Assembly (NCBI GenBank): GCA_030036975.1
Contig: JASHSE010000157.1
Location: 1 to 9,345 of the forward strand
DNA from: Xanthobacteraceae bacterium
Lineage (GTDB): Bacteria > Pseudomonadota > Alphaproteobacteria > Rhizobiales > Xanthobacteraceae
DNA length: 9,345 nucleotides
Reading direction: 5' to 3'
This document shows, piece after piece, positions 1 through 6,299 of the stretch. The stretch's first letter is position 1, and each line of letters opens with the position of its first letter. The position numbers and the translations under genes were made by a program. The notes below the pieces were generated by a model. It saw nothing but the letters and a program-made list of their open reading frames with translations, did not search any database and was not told the origin of the DNA.

Positions 1-68
1 TTGCAAAGCTAACCGGAATGGTTCCGCTACCGTTCCGCCGGTGGCGTTTGCTGCGGCGCAATCTCCGT

Positions 69-884
69 TCAAGCGCCTGCGGCGCGTGCTCTTGCCGCCA
101 AGTCCACCACTGCTTTGCGCAGCCCCTGCGCGGTGGTAACGCGCTCGGCGAACGGCAGACGCAGCGTGGCGTCGCCGAGCGCGAGGTCGAGGCCGTCCGG
201 ATCGAGCCCGGTAAGCCGCCATTTGCCGTCCTCGGCGCCGAGCAATTTGGTCGCATAAAGCCGCACCGCTTCGGCGTGATCGTCGTTCATGTGGGTGACG
301 GCGCCGGCCTCGGCCTCGAGCAGGTCTGCGGCGCCGGAGATATCGGTCATGATCTCGGCGCCTTTCAGATCGGCGGCACGGGCGAAGCCGCCGTTGAGGT
401 GTGCGGACACGACGTCGAGCCGCCAGAACGAGAAATCGGCGAAGCCGGCATAAAGCTGCGACTTCGGATGCCGGGCGAGAAAGCGCCGGCGCACGCGCGC
501 TTCGTCCGCATTCTCGCGCGCGATCGGCTTGAACGTGCCGAGCAGCGTCAGCCGCGGATGGGCAAGCGGATCGCCTTTGCCGGTCGCGGCGAGCAGGAGC
601 GACGCGCGGCCGTCCTGTTCCAGGTTCGCCGTATGGGTCGAGAGCCGCGAGGTCAGGATCAGCGGCGCACCGTCGGCGTCGGTCGCGACGTTGACCAGCG
701 AGGCGAACGGGTGGCCGGTATTGCGGTCGATGGTCGCAAGCGCGCCGGCCCGCGTGGCCCGCAGCAGGCTTTTCGCCGATGCCCTAGGGTCGAAATCCGG
801 AACCGGGGCGGTCTCCGGCAGCCGGTCGGGCATCACCCCGGGCAGGGCAGCGGCGGCCGGCGCGGGTTTTTCGGCCTCGGCCAT
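69..884 (-). CDS. HugZ-like FMN/heme-binding split-barrel protein with DUF2470 domain
   Basis: The product is 271 residues. Residues about 35-165 resemble the pyridoxamine 5'-phosphate oxidase-like split barrel (a stretch around 46-65 reading AGALATID...HPFASLVN is typical). Residues about 185-265 form a DUF2470 domain with the motif HMNDDH at 198-203. In the HugZ heme oxygenase family this two-domain layout and the HMN-x-DH motif belong to heme-binding, heme-degrading enzymes; many alphaproteobacterial members are annotated only as pyridoxamine phosphate oxidase-related, so heme oxygenase activity here is inference. A TTG codon at 890 is in frame, but I prefer the ATG at 884 because a GGAAAGGGA ribosome binding site lies 7 bases upstream of it. 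No signal peptide is seen, so it should be cytoplasmic. It is transcribed divergently from chvI, a place I remember being occupied by pckA in some relatives. Confidence 0.85.
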   Translation of the reverse strand: MAEAEKPAPAAAALPGVMPDRLPETAPVPDFDPRASAKSLLRATRAGALATIDRNTGHPFASLVNVATDADGAPLILTSRLSTHTANLEQDGRASLLLAATGKGDPLAHPRLTLLGTFKPIARENADEARVRRRFLARHPKSQLYAGFADFSFWRLDVVSAHLNGGFARAADLKGAEIMTDISGAADLLEAEAGAVTHMNDDHAEAVRLYATKLLGAEDGKWRLTGLDPDGLDLALGDATLRLPFAERVTTAQGLRKAVVDLAARARAAGA

Positions 885-1057
885 AACCAAATCCCTTTCC
901 TGTTCCTTACCTATGTCTTTCTAATATCGTTCTAAGTCATAGGAATTGCCCTGATTTTGCCTTGTCCGGCCACACTTCCGCCCCCACATGGGTCTTTACC
1001 GACGACCTGGGGCCGGGCTCTAGTGAAGCTGCGGCCGACTCATGTTAGAAGGCCGCC
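885..1057. promoter_or_regulatory. Divergent intergenic region between the HugZ-like gene and chvI
   Basis: These 173 bases must hold the promoters of both divergent genes. An AT-rich patch at about 915-940 carries two copies of TTCTAA (919-924 and 930-935) exactly 11 bases apart. I see no convincing -35/-10 pair for chvI. Its ribosome binding site is AGAAGG at 1047-1052, 5 bases before the ATG. Confidence 0.4.
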
Positions 1058-1753
1058 ATGCCGACAATCGCTCTCGTCGACGACGACCGCAACATCCTCA
1101 CCTCGGTGTCCATCGCACTCGAGGCCGAAGGATATCGGATCAACACCTACACCGACGGCGCTTCGGCGCTCGACGGCTTCAAGACGGCGCCGCCCGATCT
1201 TGCCATCCTCGACATCAAGATGCCGCGCATGGACGGCATGGAGACGCTGCGCCGGCTGCGGCAAAAATCCGATCTGCCGGTGATCTTCCTCACCTCCAAG
1301 GACGAGGAGATCGACGAGCTGTTCGGCCTGAAGATGGGCGCCGACGACTTCATCAGGAAGCCGTTCTCGCAGCGCCTGCTGGTCGAGCGGGTCAAGGCCG
1401 TATTGCGCCGCGCCTCGCCCAAGGACGGCGCCGCGCCCAAGGAAGCCGACAGCAAGGTTCTGGAGCGCGGCCTGCTGCGCATGGATCCGGAGCGCCACAC
1501 CTGCACCTGGAAGAACGAGGCGGTGACGCTCACCGTCACTGAATTTCTCATCCTGCAGGCGCTCGCCAGCCGTCCGGGCGTGGTGAAAAGCCGCAACGCC
1601 CTGATGGATGCGGCCTACGACGATCAGGTCTACGTCGATGACCGCACCATCGACAGCCACATCAAGCGGCTGCGCAAAAAATTCAAGGCGAGCGATCAGG
1701 AATTCGATATGATCGAGACGCTGTACGGCGTCGGCTACCGTTTCAAGGAGTAG
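1058..1753 (+). CDS. chvI: ChvI-type OmpR/PhoB-family response regulator
   Basis: This 231-residue protein is the cytoplasmic DNA-binding half of the ChvG/ChvI two-component system, which in rhizobia and Agrobacterium controls envelope, exopolysaccharide, acid and host-association responses. The receiver domain (about 1-118) has the acidic pocket D8/D9, phosphoacceptor D52 in LDIKMPRMDG, T79 in LTSK and K101 in RKPF. The winged-helix effector domain (about 133-231) ends in YGVGYRF, with the likely recognition helix around RTIDSHIKRLRKKF (196-209). Length and architecture are complete. The ATG at 1058 is preceded by AGAAGG at 5 bases. Its partner kinase chvG follows 209 bases downstream, a larger gap than expected for a tight operon. 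Assignment to ChvI, not another PhoB-like regulator, rests on sequence resemblance plus the chvG-hprK-manX-hpr neighbourhood. Confidence 0.95.
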   Translation: MPTIALVDDDRNILTSVSIALEAEGYRINTYTDGASALDGFKTAPPDLAILDIKMPRMDGMETLRRLRQKSDLPVIFLTSKDEEIDELFGLKMGADDFIRKPFSQRLLVERVKAVLRRASPKDGAAPKEADSKVLERGLLRMDPERHTCTWKNEAVTLTVTEFLILQALASRPGVVKSRNALMDAAYDDQVYVDDRTIDSHIKRLRKKFKASDQEFDMIETLYGVGYRFKE

Positions 1754-1962
1754 CGCAGCGCACCGCGGCGCGGCCGTTTGACTTTGGCATCGTCGCGGCG
1801 CAAGCGAGGCCGGCAAAGCTTGGGCTGCAAACCTCGCGCTTTTGACTTTGAACATTTGCCGTGCGTGGGCGTGGACGATGGGCAGGCGCAGGGCCGCCCT
1901 GCCGAAAATGTGACTGCCAATCATAATGGCCCGCTGACTGGGACGGCTGACGTGCGGTAATA
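1754..1962 (+). other. chvI-chvG intergenic spacer
   Basis: No gene is seen in this spacer. It holds a 10-base direct repeat, TTTGACTTTG, at 1777-1786 and 1841-1850, and a weak stem (GCGAGG 1804-1809 with CCTCGC 1832-1837, 22-base loop) followed by TTTT at 1840-1843. The stem could be a weak terminator or attenuator lowering chvG expression relative to chvI, but the long loop makes this uncertain. Confidence 0.4.
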
Positions 1963-3885
1963 ATGGCGTCTGGTTCCGCTCACAGTTCGACGCGCTTGCG
2001 CGGCGGGCAACGAGAGGGGCCGGTCCGAACCCCGGCAGACCACGTGCTCGATCGACCCACAGACCTCGGCCAGAACAAGGCGCCGCCGCTCTCGCCGGCG
2101 GAGCCGCAGGTCGATGCCGATACCGCCGCCGAGGCGCGCGACGACCGTCCGGCCCGCAGTTTCTTCGGCCGCGCGCTCGATTGGCTGCGCCGCGCCTGGC
2201 ATTTCTTCGTCAATCAGAGCTCGTCGAGCCTGACGCGCCGCATCGTCGTGCTCAACGTCGCCGGCCTGCTCGCGCTCTCGGTCGGCATCAATTATCTGTC
2301 GCCGTTCCGCGCCCGGCTGATCGATGCGCGCGTGCAGACGCTGTTGCAGCAAGGCCAGATCATCGCCCATGCCATTGCCGATTCGGCCGCGGGCGAAACC
2401 GGCTCCGCCATCACGCTCGATCCGGAAAAGCTGCAGAACCTGCAGCCCGGTGAAAGTTACGGCCCGTCCGAAGATGCGCTATACGGGCTCGATTTTCCCA
2501 TCGACCCGACGCGCGTCGCGCCGGTGCTGCGCGATCTCGTCTCGCCCACCAAGACGCGCGCCCGCATCTATGACCGCGACGGCATCTTGCTGGTCGACAG
2601 CCGCAGCCTGTTCGGCCGCGGCGACGTGCTGCGCTCCGACCTGCCGTCGCCCGACGCCAAACAGCCGAGCCTGTTCGAACGCGCCTTGATCGCGCTGCGG
2701 CTATGGCTCAACCGGGGCGACCTGCCGCTCTATCGCGAACTCGGTGCCGACCAGGGCAAGGGCTATCCGGAGGTCGCGCAGGCGCTCAACGGCCATGACG
2801 CCAGCATGGTGCGCATCACCGCGCACGGCGACGTCATCGTCTCGGTCGCGGTGCCGGTGCAGCGCTACCGCGCCGTGCGCGGCGCGCTCTTGTTGTCGAC
2901 GCAGGGCGCCGACATCGACAACATGGTGACGGCGGAGCGGCTCGCCATTCTCAAAGTGTTCTTGATCGCCGCCGCCGTGATGGTCGTGCTGTCGATCTTG
3001 TTGGCCGGCACCATCGCCGAGCCGGTACGGCGCTTGGCCGACGCGGCCGAAAGCGTGCGCCGGCGCATCCAGTCGCGCGTCGAAATTCCGGACTTCACCC
3101 GCCGCCGCGACGAGATCGGCCATCTGTCCGGCACGCTGCGCGCCATGACCAACGCGCTCTACAGCCGCATCGAAGGCATCGAGCGCTTCGCCGCCGACGT
3201 GGCGCACGAGCTGAAAAATCCGCTGACCTCGCTGCGCTCGGCGGTCGAGACGATGCCGGTCGCCAAGACCGAGGAGAGCCGCAAGCGGCTCCTTGACATC
3301 GTCCAGCACGACGTCAGGCGGCTCGACCGCCTGATCTCCGACATTTCCGACGCCAGCCGGCTCGATGCCGAGCTGCAGCGCCAGGAGGCGGCGCCGATCG
3401 ATCTCGCCAAGCTGCTCACCACCGTGGTCACCGTCGCCAACGAGATCAAGCGCGACGACTGCGTCAAGGTCGTGCTCAAATTCGAAGGCGGCGGCCTGCG
3501 CGCGTTTCAGGTGCCCGGCCACGACTCGCGCCTCGGCCAGGTGGTCGACAATTTGATCGAAAACGCGCGTTCGTTCTCGCCGCCCGGCGGCACGGTGCGC
3601 CTGACGTGCCGGCGCCGGAAAGATCACGTCGAGATTTTCGTCGACGACGACGGTCCGGGCGTGCGGCCGGAAGCGGCGGAGAAAATTTTCGAGCGGTTTT
3701 ATACCGACCGGCCGCACCAGGGTTTCGGCCAGAATTCCGGTCTCGGCCTGTCGATCTCGAAGCAGATCGTGGAAGCCCATGGCGGCGCCATCTGGGTGGA
3801 GAACCGGATGACGGCCGGCGTCCGCTCCGGCGTGGCGCCGCAGATCGCCGGCGCACGCTTTATCGTGCGATTGCCGGCAACGTGA
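1963..3885 (+). CDS. chvG: ChvG-type (ExoS-type) sensor histidine kinase
   Basis: This 640-residue inner-membrane kinase is the partner of ChvI. A charged, proline-rich cytoplasmic N-terminus (about 1-90) precedes TM1 (about 94-112). A periplasmic sensing domain (about 113-328) follows; in Sinorhizobium the equivalent region of ExoS is restrained by periplasmic ExoR. TM2 is at about 331-351, with a HAMP linker to about 405. The H-box contains phosphoacceptor H415 (ADVAHELKNPLTS). The ATPase domain has N534 in the N-box (IENARSFSP), G1 DDDGPG at 561-566, the F-box IFERFY around 575-580 and G2 NSGLGLSISKQ at 591-601. All catalytic motifs are intact. The start is the first ATG after an in-frame TGA at 1948. 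Its ribosome binding site is poor, which may keep kinase levels low. hprK begins 34 bases after the stop. Confidence 0.95.
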   Translation: MASGSAHSSTRLRGGQREGPVRTPADHVLDRPTDLGQNKAPPLSPAEPQVDADTAAEARDDRPARSFFGRALDWLRRAWHFFVNQSSSSLTRRIVVLNVAGLLALSVGINYLSPFRARLIDARVQTLLQQGQIIAHAIADSAAGETGSAITLDPEKLQNLQPGESYGPSEDALYGLDFPIDPTRVAPVLRDLVSPTKTRARIYDRDGILLVDSRSLFGRGDVLRSDLPSPDAKQPSLFERALIALRLWLNRGDLPLYRELGADQGKGYPEVAQALNGHDASMVRITAHGDVIVSVAVPVQRYRAVRGALLLSTQGADIDNMVTAERLAILKVFLIAAAVMVVLSILLAGTIAEPVRRLADAAESVRRRIQSRVEIPDFTRRRDEIGHLSGTLRAMTNALYSRIEGIERFAADVAHELKNPLTSLRSAVETMPVAKTEESRKRLLDIVQHDVRRLDRLISDISDASRLDAELQRQEAAPIDLAKLLTTVVTVANEIKRDDCVKVVLKFEGGGLRAFQVPGHDSRLGQVVDNLIENARSFSPPGGTVRLTCRRRKDHVEIFVDDDGPGVRPEAAEKIFERFYTDRPHQGFGQNSGLGLSISKQIVEAHGGAIWVENRMTAGVRSGVAPQIAGARFIVRLPAT

Positions 3886-3919
3886 TGGCGCAACGTTCGC
3901 CGCCGGATTTCTGAGAGCG

Positions 3920-4351
3920 ATGCCATCGGCCACCATCCACGCTTCGGCGGTTCTGGTCGGCGCGCGCGCGGTGCTGATCCGCGGGCCTTCGGGATCGGGC
4001 AAATCGCGGCTGGCGCTCGAACTCATTTGGGCGGCGCATGGCGGGTCGCTACGTTTCGCCCGTCTGGTCGGCGACGACCGCGTTCACGTCGAGGCTGCAC
4101 ACGGCCGCTTGGTGGTGCGCCCGGCCGCGGCGCTGGCCGGACTGATCGAGGTGCGCGGCGTCGGCATCCGCAAGCTGCCGTACGAACCGAGCGCCGTGGT
4201 CGGGCTCGTGGTCGATCTGGCGGTCGACGCGGAACGGCTGCCGCGAGCCGACCAGCAGCGAACGGAACTCGAAGGTGTCGCCTTGGCGCGGCTTGCCGTC
4301 GCAGTGGGCAAGCCGCCCTTGCCGGTGGTGCTGGCGCTCCTCACCTCATAG
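3920..4351 (+). CDS. hprK: HPr kinase/phosphorylase, short alphaproteobacterial form
   Basis: The enzyme phosphorylates and dephosphorylates the regulatory serine of HPr, linking metabolic state to PTS signalling. The 143-residue product matches only the catalytic C-terminal half of the roughly 310-residue Firmicutes enzyme, as is usual in alphaproteobacteria. The Walker A loop GPSGSGKS is at 22-29, the acidic pair D52-D53 follows in LVGDDRV, and the family signature region is GLIEVRGVGIRKLPY (about 73-87). The target is encoded nearby: HPr at 5000-5332 retains the regulatory serine. The ATG at 3920 has only a weak GAGAG upstream. A nine-codon mini-ORF (3885-3914) starts on the last base of the chvG stop and ends 5 bases before hprK, so translation may be coupled to chvG. 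The reading is firm; in vivo direction of activity cannot be read from sequence. Confidence 0.93.
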   Translation: MPSATIHASAVLVGARAVLIRGPSGSGKSRLALELIWAAHGGSLRFARLVGDDRVHVEAAHGRLVVRPAAALAGLIEVRGVGIRKLPYEPSAVVGLVVDLAVDAERLPRADQQRTELEGVALARLAVAVGKPPLPVVLALLTS

Positions 4352-4601
4352 GACCGAAATCCGGCGAAGGCCGAAGCGGCCCGGCCAGTCGGGAATTGGT
4401 AACCTTAACGGCTTTAGACTCGGCAGGCACTGCGGCCAGTGCAGTCCCGGAGGCGGCTTTCGAAAATCCGATTCGACTTTAGTCTGCCGCAGTGCAACAA
4501 ACCCGAAATTTGCCGACACCGCCTCTTGCGCTAGGACTTTGGATAACCATGATGGAGGGCCTTTCGTGCGGTGCAACCGGGGCGCGCCCGCGGGGAGTTC
4601 C
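4352..4601 (+). promoter_or_regulatory. hprK-EIIA intergenic region with nested inverted repeats
   Basis: These 250 bases contain no recognisable gene. They contain a hairpin GCACTG (4427-4432)/CAGTGC (4437-4442) with a 4-base loop. A longer inverted repeat uses the same left arm: GCACTGCGGC (4427-4436) with GCCGCAGTGC (4486-4495). The two pairings are mutually exclusive in RNA. A promoter for the EIIA-HPr pair may lie here, but I cannot identify one with confidence. The ribosome binding site of the next gene is GGGGAG at 4592-4597. Confidence 0.4.
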
Positions 4602-5003
4602 ATGATCGGTGTCGTGCTTGTCACCCACGGCCGGCTCGCCATCGAGTTCCGGGCGGCGCTGGAACACGTCGTCGGACCGCAGAACCAGATCGAGGCGGTC
4701 ACCATCGATCCCGAAGACGATGTCGAGGCGCGCCGCAAGGACATTATTGCGGCGGTCAAGCGCGTCGACACCGGCGATGGCGTTGCCATCCTCACCGACA
4801 TGTTCGGCGGCACGCCGTCCAATCTCGCCATTTCGGTGATGAGCCAGCCGAAGGTTGAAGTCCTGGCCGGCATCAATCTGCCGATGCTGGTCAAGCTCGC
4901 CAAGGTACGCGCCGACTGCCCGCTCGGCGAAGCGGTCGCCGCCGCCCAGGAAGCCGGGCGCAAATACGTCACCATCGCGAGCCGCGTGCTGACCGGCAAA
5001 TGA
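4602..5003 (+). CDS. manX: PTS EIIA component, mannose/fructose (EIIA-Man) family
   Basis: This 133-residue cytoplasmic phosphocarrier accepts phosphate from HPr. It has the EIIA-Man fold signature: phosphoacceptor H9 in VTHG, D66 in the LTDMFGGTPSN loop (64-74), and EVLAGINLPML (86-96), which aligns well with the Escherichia coli ManX N-terminal domain. It is EIIA only; there is no fused EIIB and no EIIC/EIID permease in the window. It therefore probably belongs to the regulatory PTS of rhizobia (EINtr-HPr-EIIA). The reading frame is open upstream to 4275, but the ATG at 4602, with GGGGAG 4 bases ahead and the family-typical MIGVVLVTHG start, is the real start. Its stop overlaps the ATG of hpr by 4 bases (ATGA), indicating translational coupling. 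The symbol manX follows rhizobial usage. Confidence 0.93.
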   Translation: MIGVVLVTHGRLAIEFRAALEHVVGPQNQIEAVTIDPEDDVEARRKDIIAAVKRVDTGDGVAILTDMFGGTPSNLAISVMSQPKVEVLAGINLPMLVKLAKVRADCPLGEAVAAAQEAGRKYVTIASRVLTGK

Positions 5004-5332
5004 GCGAGTCGGCGCGAAGCGGCGGCGCGCCCAAGGCCGATGAAAAGTCGCCGCGGGCCGGGACGGTGAGCCGCGTTTTCGTCATCTGCAACAAAAAGGG
5101 TTTGCATGCGCGCGCCTCGGCGCGGTTCGTGCAGACGGTAGAAAAATTCGACGCCGAGGTGCGCGTCACCCGCGGCACCGAGACCGTCGGCGGCGACTCG
5201 ATCATGGGCCTGATGATGCTCGCCGCGGCGCCCGGCACCTCGATCACGGTGGAAGCAACCGGCAAGGAAGCCGCCGAAGTGATGGAAGCCCTCGCCGCGC
5301 TGATCGCCTCGCGCTTCGGCGAGGAGGATTGA
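5000..5332 (+). CDS. hpr: HPr phosphocarrier protein
   Basis: This 110-residue protein carries phosphate in the PTS. The EI-dependent histidine is H36 in KKGLHARASA (the counterpart of His15 in classical HPr). The HprK target serine is S67 in GGDSIMGLMML (the counterpart of Ser46), so both regulatory sites are intact and match the presence of hprK upstream. The core (about 23-107) has normal HPr length (about 85), preceded by a roughly 22-residue hydrophilic extension. A GTG at 5066 (V23) could give a core-only form, but the ATGA overlap with the EIIA gene supports the ATG at 5000. The gene ends the PTS cluster; a pair of REP palindromes starts four bases after its stop and may protect or terminate the transcript. 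Confidence 0.94.
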   Translation: MSESARSGGAPKADEKSPRAGTVSRVFVICNKKGLHARASARFVQTVEKFDAEVRVTRGTETVGGDSIMGLMMLAAAPGTSITVEATGKEAAEVMEALAALIASRFGEED

Positions 5333-5335
5333 TCC

Positions 5336-5366
5336 GTAGCCCGGATTGAGCGCCGCGAAATCCGGG
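5336..5366 (+). repeat. REP-like palindrome with GTAG foot (unit A)
   Basis: GTAG at 5336-5339 is followed by an 8-bp stem, CCCGGATT (5340-5347) with AATCCGGG (5359-5366), around an 11-base loop. A conserved GTAG next to an imperfect palindrome is the hallmark of repetitive extragenic palindromes mobilised by RAYT-type transposases. I recall this GTAGCCCGGAT-type motif as common in alphaproteobacterial intergenic DNA. Confidence 0.75.
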
Positions 5367-5414
5367 GGCGGCCTTTGAACTGAAAATGCCGCTTCAGGAA
5401 ACTGAAACGCCGCT

Positions 5415-5444
5415 CCCGGATGTCGCTGCGCTCATCCGGGCTAC
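5415..5444 (-). repeat. REP-like palindrome with GTAG foot (unit B, inverted)
   Basis: Read on the minus strand, this unit is GTAG (complement of 5441-5444) followed by an 8-bp stem formed by 5433-5440 and 5415-5422. It differs from unit A by two substitutions and one missing base. The two units face opposite ways, 48 bases apart, as in a BIME-type arrangement. The CTACGAGG at the foot is duplicated in tandem (5441-5448 and 5449-5456). Confidence 0.75.
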
Positions 5445-5542
5445 GAGGCTACGAGGCAATAAGCTTGCGCGGCTTTCTCTGATCGTCGAGCAGCATATCG
5501 CGGCTGTCGCAGTGCGTTCGCTTCAAGAATCTGACGAACAGT

Positions 5543-6163
5543 TCAAGCGGCAGCCGCAACCTCCGCCGCCGCGCTTTTCAGATCGGTGACGAACTGCCGG
5601 TATGCCGCGTGCTTGTCCTTCTCGTCCTCGATGCGTAAGAGCGACGACGGGTGGATGGTGACGAACAGCTTGGTGCCGTCGGCGAGCGCGAGCGGCTTGC
5701 CGCGCACTTTAGCGATGGTCAGCGTCTTGCCGGTGAGGCTGCGCGCCGCGGTGACGCCGAGCGCGATCACGGCGGCGGGTTTTATCAGCTTGCGCTCGTC
5801 GTCGAGCCAGATCTTGCAGCGTTCGATCTCGTCATTGTTCGGCCGCTTGTGCAGCCGGCGCTTGCCGCGCATCTCGTGCTTGAAATGTTTGACCGCGTTG
5901 GTGACGAAGGTTTTTTCGCGCGCAATGCCGGCGTCGTGCAGGGCTTGGTCGAGCATGCGGCCGGCCGGACCGACGAACGGTTTGCCGGCGAGGTCCTCCT
6001 TGTCGCCGGGCTGCTCGCCCACCAGCATGAAGGTGGCGCGGCTGGGGCCCTCGCCGGGCACCGCCTGGGTGGCGTCGCGATAGAGCGGGCAGCGCGTGCA
6101 GGCCGCTTCGGCCGCGGCGAGCTGGCGCAGCGAGGTGATCGGCTCGAGGGATTCGGCGTCCAT
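5543..6163 (-). CDS. UdgX-type uracil-DNA glycosylase (family 4-like, Fe-S)
   Basis: The 206-residue product removes uracil from DNA and, if it behaves like Mycobacterium smegmatis UdgX, stays covalently attached to the abasic site. Motif A is GEQPGDKED (49-57), where classical family 4 enzymes have GE-PG. The UdgX-specific loop is GKRRLHK (100-106), with H105 matching the histidine that forms the covalent bond; the family usually has KRRIH. Motif B is HPSSLLR (171-177). Likely Fe-S ligands are C22, C25 and C116, with H93 (in NAVKHFK) at the place of the fourth cysteine of ordinary family 4 enzymes. The frame is open to a GTG at 6247, but those 28 codons lie in a GC-rich hairpin repeat and look non-coding, so I use the ATG at 6163. 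It lacks a clear ribosome binding site. The gene is convergent with hpr and divergent from ahcY. Confidence 0.93.
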   Translation of the reverse strand: MDAESLEPITSLRQLAAAEAACTRCPLYRDATQAVPGEGPSRATFMLVGEQPGDKEDLAGKPFVGPAGRMLDQALHDAGIAREKTFVTNAVKHFKHEMRGKRRLHKRPNNDEIERCKIWLDDERKLIKPAAVIALGVTAARSLTGKTLTIAKVRGKPLALADGTKLFVTIHPSSLLRIEDEKDKHAAYRQFVTDLKSAAAEVAAAA

Positions 6164-6197
6164 ATCGGCACAATGCGGAGGCGCCCTGCCCGGTTCA

Positions 6198-6243
6198 CCC
6201 CCTCCCTTCCCTCCCCCGCTTGCGGTGGAGGGAAGGGAGGGGG
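6198..6243. repeat. Long GC-rich hairpin repeat, 17-bp perfect arms
   Basis: The left arm 6198-6214 is perfectly complementary to 6227-6243 (17 bp, CCCTCCCTTCCC-type). The 12-base centre contains CCGC TT GCGG, so the stem nearly continues to the tip. The core CCGCTTGCGG flanked by pyrimidine/purine tracts resembles the repeat after ahcY at 7838, suggesting one dispersed family of intergenic elements. It sits between the udgX start and the ahcY operator. Confidence 0.7.
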
Positions 6244-6244
6244 G

Positions 6245-6266
6245 CACATAAAGGTATCTTTATGTG
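6245..6266. promoter_or_regulatory. Putative ArsR-family (SahR/SamR-like) operator upstream of ahcY
   Basis: This is a perfect palindrome with 9-base arms, CACATAAAG (6245-6253) and CTTTATGTG (6258-6266), around GTAT. It is an AT-rich island in GC-rich surroundings, starting 142 bases upstream of the ahcY ATG and ending 4 bases before a candidate -35 box. ArsR-family regulators that sense S-adenosylhomocysteine or S-adenosylmethionine are known to control ahcY in proteobacteria, and from memory their sites are AAAG...CTTT palindromes of this kind. Factor identity is inference. Confidence 0.6.
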
Positions 6267-6270
6267 TTTA

Positions 6271-6299
6271 TTGCCGCCGCGCTGGTGCCCTGCTATAGC
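6271..6299 (+). promoter_or_regulatory. Candidate sigma-70-type promoter of ahcY
   Basis: TTGCCG (6271-6276) and TATAGC (6294-6299) are separated by 17 bases, which would start transcription near 6306 and give an 80-base leader. TATAGC recurs at 6306-6311 and 6315-6320, with GATAGC at 6327-6332, so the exact -10 element is ambiguous. Confidence 0.35.

Noticed and set aside
18..935. 305-codon plus-strand frame opposite the HugZ-like gene
   Set aside because: The minus-strand HugZ-like product has clear domain motifs and a good ribosome binding site; this frame has neither.
1040..1924. 294-codon minus-strand frame opposite chvI
   Set aside because: Antisense shadow of chvI; composition artefact.
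2701..4026. 441-codon minus-strand frame opposite chvG and hprK
   Set aside because: Antisense shadow of chvG with skewed composition and no recognisable motif.
4275..4601. 109-residue N-terminal extension of the EIIA protein
   Set aside because: It overlaps hprK, lacks EIIA-like sequence, and the internal ATG at 4602 has a strong ribosome binding site.
5386..5589. 67-codon plus-strand frame between hpr and udgX
   Set aside because: It runs through REP unit B and the 3' end of udgX and has no ribosome binding site.
6164..6247. 28-residue N-terminal extension of UdgX
   Set aside because: The codons come from a perfect hairpin repeat and encode a G/P-rich stretch absent from UdgX proteins.
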